9,608 nt of DNA, taken from contig CAMFFI010000031.1 in NCBI GenBank assembly GCA_945949625.1, forward strand, positions 1 to 9,608. The letters run 5' to 3'. The notes beneath the pieces were generated by a model. That model made no database searches. It was not told the origin of the DNA and worked only from the letters and a program-made list of their open reading frames with translations. This document shows, one piece after another, positions 6,018-9,608 of this stretch. This stretch comes from an uncultured bacterium. GTDB taxonomy: Bacteria > Bacillota > Clostridia > Oscillospirales > Acutalibacteraceae. Made by a program: the position numbers and the translations under genes. The first letter of the stretch is position 1. Every line of letters begins with the position of its first letter.

Positions 6018-6512
6018 ATGGAAGAAAATATACAATACTTTATGCAGGAAGCTATAAAAGAAGCGAAGAAAGCCTTTCAAAAAGGTGAGGTTCCGGTGGG
6101 AGCTGTAATCGTCAGAGAGAATAAAATTGTTGCAAGAGGTCACAATAAAAGAGAAACTGAAAAAAACGCAATTTTTCACGCAGAAACAGACGTTATAAGC
6201 AACGCTTGTAAGGAATTAAACGGGTGGCGTTTATGGAACTGCCAGCTTTACGTAACATTGGAGCCTTGTCCTATGTGTGCCGGTGCAATTATCAATGCAC
6301 ACATTCCGAGGGTTTACTTCGGAGCATATGACCTGAAAAACGGTGCCTGCGGTTCTGTTACAAATCTGTTTGATTTGCCAAATGGTTTTAAACCTGTATG
6401 CACAGGCGGAATTTTGCAGGAAGAATGTGCTGAATTACTGAAAACTTTCTTTAGAAATCTAAGAGATAAAAAAGTCCGGGACCTTGATACTCAATCCGGG
6501 CAGACAGATTAA
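6018..6512 (+). CDS. tadA: tRNA adenosine(34) deaminase TadA
   Basis: Zinc deaminase that converts adenosine 34 of tRNA-Arg(ACG) to inosine in the cytoplasm. It is 164 residues, typical of TadA. Zinc ligands and catalytic glutamate are visible as His54 and Glu56 (FHAETDVI) and Cys84/Cys87 (LEPCPMCAGAII). EVPVGAV, GHNKRE, GWRLWNCQLYVTLEP, GACGSVTNLFDLP and EECAELLKTFFRNLR complete the family pattern. Two places differ from the usual form: the residues before HAE are NAIF rather than the DPTA type, and HAE is followed by TDVI rather than a hydrophobic-x-AI run. The NH of the late NHxxEV motif is also missing (NGFKPV). The start is the ATG at 6018, with GGAG seven bases upstream inside the end of the CPBP gene, so the two are probably co-transcribed and coupled. 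A bidirectional terminator follows about 50 bases after the stop. Confidence 0.92.
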   Translation: MEENIQYFMQEAIKEAKKAFQKGEVPVGAVIVRENKIVARGHNKRETEKNAIFHAETDVISNACKELNGWRLWNCQLYVTLEPCPMCAGAIINAHIPRVYFGAYDLKNGACGSVTNLFDLPNGFKPVCTGGILQEECAELLKTFFRNLRDKKVRDLDTQSGQTD

Positions 6513-6563
6513 TACTAAAAATTTATTTTACCTGAAGGTTTCGTACCGGTTTTTATAAAACAA

Positions 6564-6614
6564 AAAACAGACTGTATCACCGATTAAAATTTCAAGTGTG
6601 AAACAGTCTGTTTT
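6564..6614. terminator. Bidirectional intrinsic terminator between tadA and the YnbB-like gene
   Basis: AAAACAGACTGT (6564-6575) and ACAGTCTGTTTT (6603-6614) form a perfect 12-bp stem. The 27-base loop can add a small TCAC/GTGA stem. On the plus strand it ends in TTTT followed by a further T run. On the minus strand it starts three bases after the stop codon of the 6618 gene and ends in T-rich sequence. The two convergent units share it. Confidence 0.82.
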
Positions 6615-6617
6615 CAT

Positions 6618-7874
6618 TTATTTTTTAATCATTTTGTTTGCCGCAAGCATAACGCCCAGTTTACCGCTGTGAAAATTAAGTCCTCCCTGCATCCACGCTG
6701 CGTAAGGCTCACGCAAAGGTCCGTCGGCAGAAAGCTCAATAGAAGAGCCGAGAGTAAATGCGCCGGCAGCCATAATAACCTGACTTTCATATCCGGGCAT
6801 ATCAGACGGTTCCGGCGAAACAAAGCTGTCCACAGCAGAACCGCTTTGAATACCCTTGCAAAAATTAATCAGATTTTCACTTGTATTCAGCTTAATTACC
6901 TGAATTATATCACCGCGCTTTTCGTTATATTTCGGGGTAACTTCATATCCGAGAATTTCAAACAATGCCGCTGCAAATACTGCGGTTTTCAAAGCCTCAC
7001 CGGTTACATGGGGTGCATGATATGCTCCCATAAACATCTCCCTTGTTGTATCAAGAGTGGCGCCCAGCTCCTTACCTGTTCCCGGAGTTGTCAATCGATA
7101 AGAACACATCTCAACATATTTTGCTTTTCCTGCTATATATCCTCCTGTGGGAGCAATTCCGCCGCCGGGATTTTTTATCAGCGAGCCCGCTATAACATCA
7201 ACTCCTACTGATAAAGGTTCTCTCTTTTCAACAAATTCACCGTAGCAATTGTCAAGCATAATAATTGCCCTTTGTGTTTTGCTCCTTACAATTCTGCAAA
7301 TCTTTTCGATTTCATCAATGGTAAGAGTAGGTCTCAGGCTGTAACCTCTTGACCTTTGTATGTAAATCATTTTATAAGAATCATCAACAGTACTTTCAAT
7401 TGCGTCATAGTCAACAGTACCGTCCTCTTTTAAATCAAGCTGGCTGTACTCAATTCCAAAATCCTTTAAGGAGCCTGAGTAATTCCCTTCAATTCCGATA
7501 GCACTGCGAATTGTATCATAAGGAATACCCGTTACAGAAAGCATCTTATCACCGGGTCGCAAAAGACCGAACAAAGCAACCGTCAAAGTATGCGTACCGC
7601 TGACAAAATTGTGCCTTACCAGTGCGTCCTCTGCATCAAAAGCATAGGCATATACCTTATCAAGCACATCTCTGCCCCTGTCGTCATACCCGTAGCCCGT
7701 TGAACCGGCAAAATGGCTTTCGCCTACGCCTGCAACCTGAAAGGCTTTTATCATCTTTTGCTGATTGTATTCCTGAATATCATCTATCTTTTTCAAGCTG
7801 TCGGCACAAAGAGATAAGGCTTTTTCAGAAGCATCTAATACCGTTTTGTCAATATTAAAAAAATTACAATTCAA
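6618..7874 (-). CDS. Methionine gamma-lyase-related PLP enzyme (YnbB/'aluminum resistance protein' family)
   Basis: A fold-type I pyridoxal-phosphate enzyme of 418 residues, full length for the family that includes Bacillus YnbB. The Schiff-base lysine is Lys234 in SLIKNPGGG, the aspartate facing the pyridine nitrogen is Asp208 in LDNCYGEF, and SGTHT (92-96) fits the phosphate-cup loop. Other family stretches are GYGYDDRGRD, IQRSRGYSLRPTLTI and GGLNFHSGKLGV. The family is annotated as methionine gamma-lyase-like or aluminum resistance, but its true substrate is not established to my knowledge. The start is TTG at 7874, with GAAAGG (7889-7884) nine bases upstream. That Shine-Dalgarno overlaps the TGA of the preceding GNAT gene, so translation is probably coupled. 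Last gene of the M42-GNAT-PLP unit, followed at once by the terminator. Confidence 0.87.
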   Translation of the reverse strand: MNCNFFNIDKTVLDASEKALSLCADSLKKIDDIQEYNQQKMIKAFQVAGVGESHFAGSTGYGYDDRGRDVLDKVYAYAFDAEDALVRHNFVSGTHTLTVALFGLLRPGDKMLSVTGIPYDTIRSAIGIEGNYSGSLKDFGIEYSQLDLKEDGTVDYDAIESTVDDSYKMIYIQRSRGYSLRPTLTIDEIEKICRIVRSKTQRAIIMLDNCYGEFVEKREPLSVGVDVIAGSLIKNPGGGIAPTGGYIAGKAKYVEMCSYRLTTPGTGKELGATLDTTREMFMGAYHAPHVTGEALKTAVFAAALFEILGYEVTPKYNEKRGDIIQVIKLNTSENLINFCKGIQSGSAVDSFVSPEPSDMPGYESQVIMAAGAFTLGSSIELSADGPLREPYAAWMQGGLNFHSGKLGVMLAANKMIKK

Positions 7875-7887
7875 AATTATCTACCTT

Positions 7888-8655
7888 TCAAAAATAATAC
7901 TCGCACCATTTTCCGAAAACCTTATATCCGAGATTGCTGTAAAAGCTTATATTTTTATCAATCGCACGGTGCAGATATATATTTTTATTTTCTTCAAGCA
8001 ATGAATTGGTTAAAGTCTTAACCATAAAAGAGCCGTAACCCTTATTTCTGCAATCAGGATGCGAGGCAACCGCGCCTAACACTGCATCTGTATCGGTTTC
8101 TGCAACAGTCATCGCCACAGCCTTAAGCTCGTTTTCTTCCTTTAACCCAATCATTCTTACTGCATTATGACGGAGCTTATGAGAAACATCAAGATTAAAG
8201 CTTTCAAAATCAGGTGCTTCAAAACCCTCTTCCTTACATAAAACAAGAAGCTCATAGGCTTCTTTAACCGTAGGAACACAAAGACTGTAATTCTCCTCTA
8301 TTTCATACGGAGAACCGTAAAATTTAAGCACTGCGCCTGTTTTCAGGCTTTTCTGAAAAACATCAAGTTTATATTTATTATCACAAAGAATTGACGTAGC
8401 TCCTGCAACTCTTAAAAAAGAAGATATTTCCTCTAAATCAGACAAATCGGTAAGCTGAACTATAAACTGCGTACCCAATCTGCCCACTGCTGAAACGCAA
8501 ATATTGTTTTTTATCTGCACCCAAAAATCAACAAACGGTAAATTATAATCATAGCAATTATACAAAGAGTAAATTCTGCTTCCAAAAGGATTTCCTTTGG
8601 AAATAGTCTTTAATAACATAGAAATATCAAAATCTTTATCGGCTATTTTTATCAT
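7888..8655 (-). CDS. GNAT family N-acetyltransferase
   Basis: Predicted acetyl-CoA-dependent acetyltransferase of 255 residues. The catalytic GNAT domain is C-terminal. Motif A is VASHPDCRNKGYGSFMV (about 196-212), with the R/Q-x-x-G-x-G/A-type acetyl-CoA loop as RNKGYG. Motif B is NISFYSNLGYKVFGKW near the end. The first 120 or so residues have no obvious acetyl-CoA motif and may be a second, degenerate GNAT lobe, as in other clostridial proteins of this length. Acceptor substrate cannot be predicted. The ATG overlaps the TGA of the M42 gene by four bases (ATGA), with GGAGG (8666-8662) six bases upstream. Its stop overlaps the Shine-Dalgarno of the PLP gene. It is thus tightly locked between a peptidase and a PLP enzyme. 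Confidence 0.85.
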   Translation of the reverse strand: MIKIADKDFDISMLLKTISKGNPFGSRIYSLYNCYDYNLPFVDFWVQIKNNICVSAVGRLGTQFIVQLTDLSDLEEISSFLRVAGATSILCDNKYKLDVFQKSLKTGAVLKFYGSPYEIEENYSLCVPTVKEAYELLVLCKEEGFEAPDFESFNLDVSHKLRHNAVRMIGLKEENELKAVAMTVAETDTDAVLGAVASHPDCRNKGYGSFMVKTLTNSLLEENKNIYLHRAIDKNISFYSNLGYKVFGKWCEYYF

Positions 8656-9608
8656 ACTTTTCCTCCGGAAACAGCTTTTGCCAATTCAAAAGCCACATTG
8701 TAGGTATCTTCATAGTCGCTGACTGAAATAAGTCCTAACTGTGAATGTAAATATCTGCAAGGTACGGACAGCGCAATTGTTCTTACTCCGCTTCTCGACT
8801 GCTGGATTGCTCCTGCGTCATTACCGCCTGCAACAGCTTTTTTGTACTGTATTTTTGAATTTACTTTTTCAGCTGTTGAAAATGCAAGCTTTATAAGCTC
8901 TTTATCATATATAGTTCTTCTGTCCATAAAGGAAACCACAGCGCCCTGATTGACTTTGCACACCTGTTTAGTTTCTTCAACACCTGGTACATCTGCGGCA
9001 GTAGTGGATTCAAGCACAATGGCAAAATCAGGATTCACACTGTAAGCCGCAGTTGCAGCGCCTCTTAAGCCTACCTCTTCCTGAACTACAAAAGAAAAAT
9101 ACATATCAAAGGGTAAATCGGACTTTATCATTTCAATCATCATAGCACAGCCTGCTCTGTCGTCAATTGCTTTTGATATAATTGTTTTGTCGTTATTCTG
9201 ATAAAAGCTTTCAAAGCAAACAGAATCGCCGTAAGAAACATACTGTAACGCTTCATCACGGTTTTTTGCACCTATATCAATATACATTTCACTGTAAGGC
9301 GGTATTTCCATTTGTTCATCAGAACCGCAAAGGTGAATTGGTTTAATTCCAACAACGCCGTTTACATTATTCTTTCCGATAACTACTCTGTCGCCTAAAA
9401 CAACTCTCCTGTCAATTCCCCCTACCTCATCAAACTTAATTAAGCCTTCTGATGTGATATGAGTAACTATAAAGCCCACTTCATCCATATGCGCAGAAAT
9501 TAACAGCTTGTTCTTTGCTCTTTGCTTACCTTTTTTAAATACAATTATATTACCTAATGCGTCGGTTGTAATTTCATCGGCAAAATGCACGATTTCCTGA
9601 ATGATAAG
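8652..9608 (-). CDS. M42 family metallopeptidase (glutamyl/deblocking aminopeptidase type), 5' end outside the window
   Basis: A di-metal aminopeptidase of the PepA/FrvX/TET group, expected to act in the cytoplasm as a large oligomer trimming peptides. Ligand and catalytic motifs are in order: SAHMDEVG (His, first metal), AIDDRAGC (bridging Asp), VQEEVGLRG (catalytic and metal Glu pair), VLESTTAADVPG (third ligand position, Glu where many members have Asp), GGNDAGAIQ, and CRYLHSQLG (final His). An open frame continues to the right edge; six more codons (LIIQEI) precede the GTG at 9590, so that GTG is internal. Compared with the usual 340-350 residues, about 25-35 N-terminal residues are missing from view; 318 codons are present. 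It overlaps the GNAT gene by four bases. No promoter can be seen for this unit. Confidence 0.92.
   Translation of the reverse strand, partial: LIIQEIVHFADEITTDALGNIIVFKKGKQRAKNKLLISAHMDEVGFIVTHITSEGLIKFDEVGGIDRRVVLGDRVVIGKNNVNGVVGIKPIHLCGSDEQMEIPPYSEMYIDIGAKNRDEALQYVSYGDSVCFESFYQNNDKTIISKAIDDRAGCAMMIEMIKSDLPFDMYFSFVVQEEVGLRGAATAAYSVNPDFAIVLESTTAADVPGVEETKQVCKVNQGAVVSFMDRRTIYDKELIKLAFSTAEKVNSKIQYKKAVAGGNDAGAIQQSRSGVRTIALSVPCRYLHSQLGLISVSDYEDTYNVAFELAKAVSGGKV

Noticed and set aside
5994..6179. Minus-strand open frame of 61 codons
   Set aside because: It is antisense to the tadA start and has Phe/Ser-rich shadow composition.
6513..6563. Signal recognition particle RNA after tadA, a common Firmicutes arrangement
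   Set aside because: The gap is only about 50 bases before the terminator and lacks the conserved SRP RNA tetraloop helix.
6669..7211. Plus-strand open frame of 180 codons
   Set aside because: It is the complement of the well-supported PLP enzyme gene, with Cys/Arg/Ser-rich composition typical of a shadow frame and no known domain.
7622..7858. Plus-strand open frame of 78 codons rich in His, Arg and Pro
   Set aside because: It is antisense to the 5' part of the PLP enzyme gene and has no ribosome binding site.
8652..9590. GTG at 9590 as the start of the M42 peptidase
   Set aside because: The frame stays open to the window edge, the upstream residues continue the family pattern, and a protein of 312 residues would lack the family N-terminus.

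Overview
The window looks like a chromosomal piece of a low-GC Gram-positive anaerobe of the class Clostridia, possibly near Ruminococcus/Oscillospiraceae. This rests on the AT-rich sequence (judged by eye), strong GGAGG-type ribosome binding sites, several TTG starts, an infC gene with a Firmicutes-style attenuated leader, a TagF/TarL-type polymerase, and M42 peptidase and YnbB-type PLP genes. No mobile element, CRISPR array, tRNA or rRNA was seen. Genus assignment is inference.

Layout. (1) Positions 1-502, minus strand: the 5' part of infC, which runs off the left edge, preceded by a roughly 150-nt leader with a terminator, a competing antiterminator pairing and a perfect consensus sigma-A promoter. 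infC appears to start at an ATC codon. (2) Positions 506-4728, minus strand: a tight four-gene operon encoding an IspD/TarI-type cytidylyltransferase, a GatD-like zinc polyol-phosphate dehydrogenase, a ribulose-/allulose-phosphate 3-epimerase and a TagF/TarL-type CDP-polyol phosphotransferase with a membrane segment. (3) Positions 4729-4991: a divergent promoter region with two inverted repeats. (4) Positions 4992-6512, plus strand: a CPBP intramembrane protease and tadA, three bases apart. (5) Positions 6564-6614: a bidirectional terminator. (6) Positions 6618-9608, minus strand: an M42 aminopeptidase (entering from the right edge), a GNAT acetyltransferase and a YnbB/'aluminum resistance' PLP enzyme, all overlapping or closely spaced.

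How the genes may work together. The four-gene operon reads as a route from a sugar phosphate to a surface polymer. The epimerase sets the ketose-phosphate configuration, the dehydrogenase reduces it to a polyol phosphate, the cytidylyltransferase makes a CDP-polyol, and the TagF-like enzyme transfers polyol phosphate to a teichoic-acid-like or capsule chain. The dedicated epimerase and the GatD-like rather than TarJ-like dehydrogenase suggest that the polyol may not be ordinary ribitol. This is the most interesting candidate system here. The second point worth checking is the infC control region, where an unusual start codon and an attenuator occur together.
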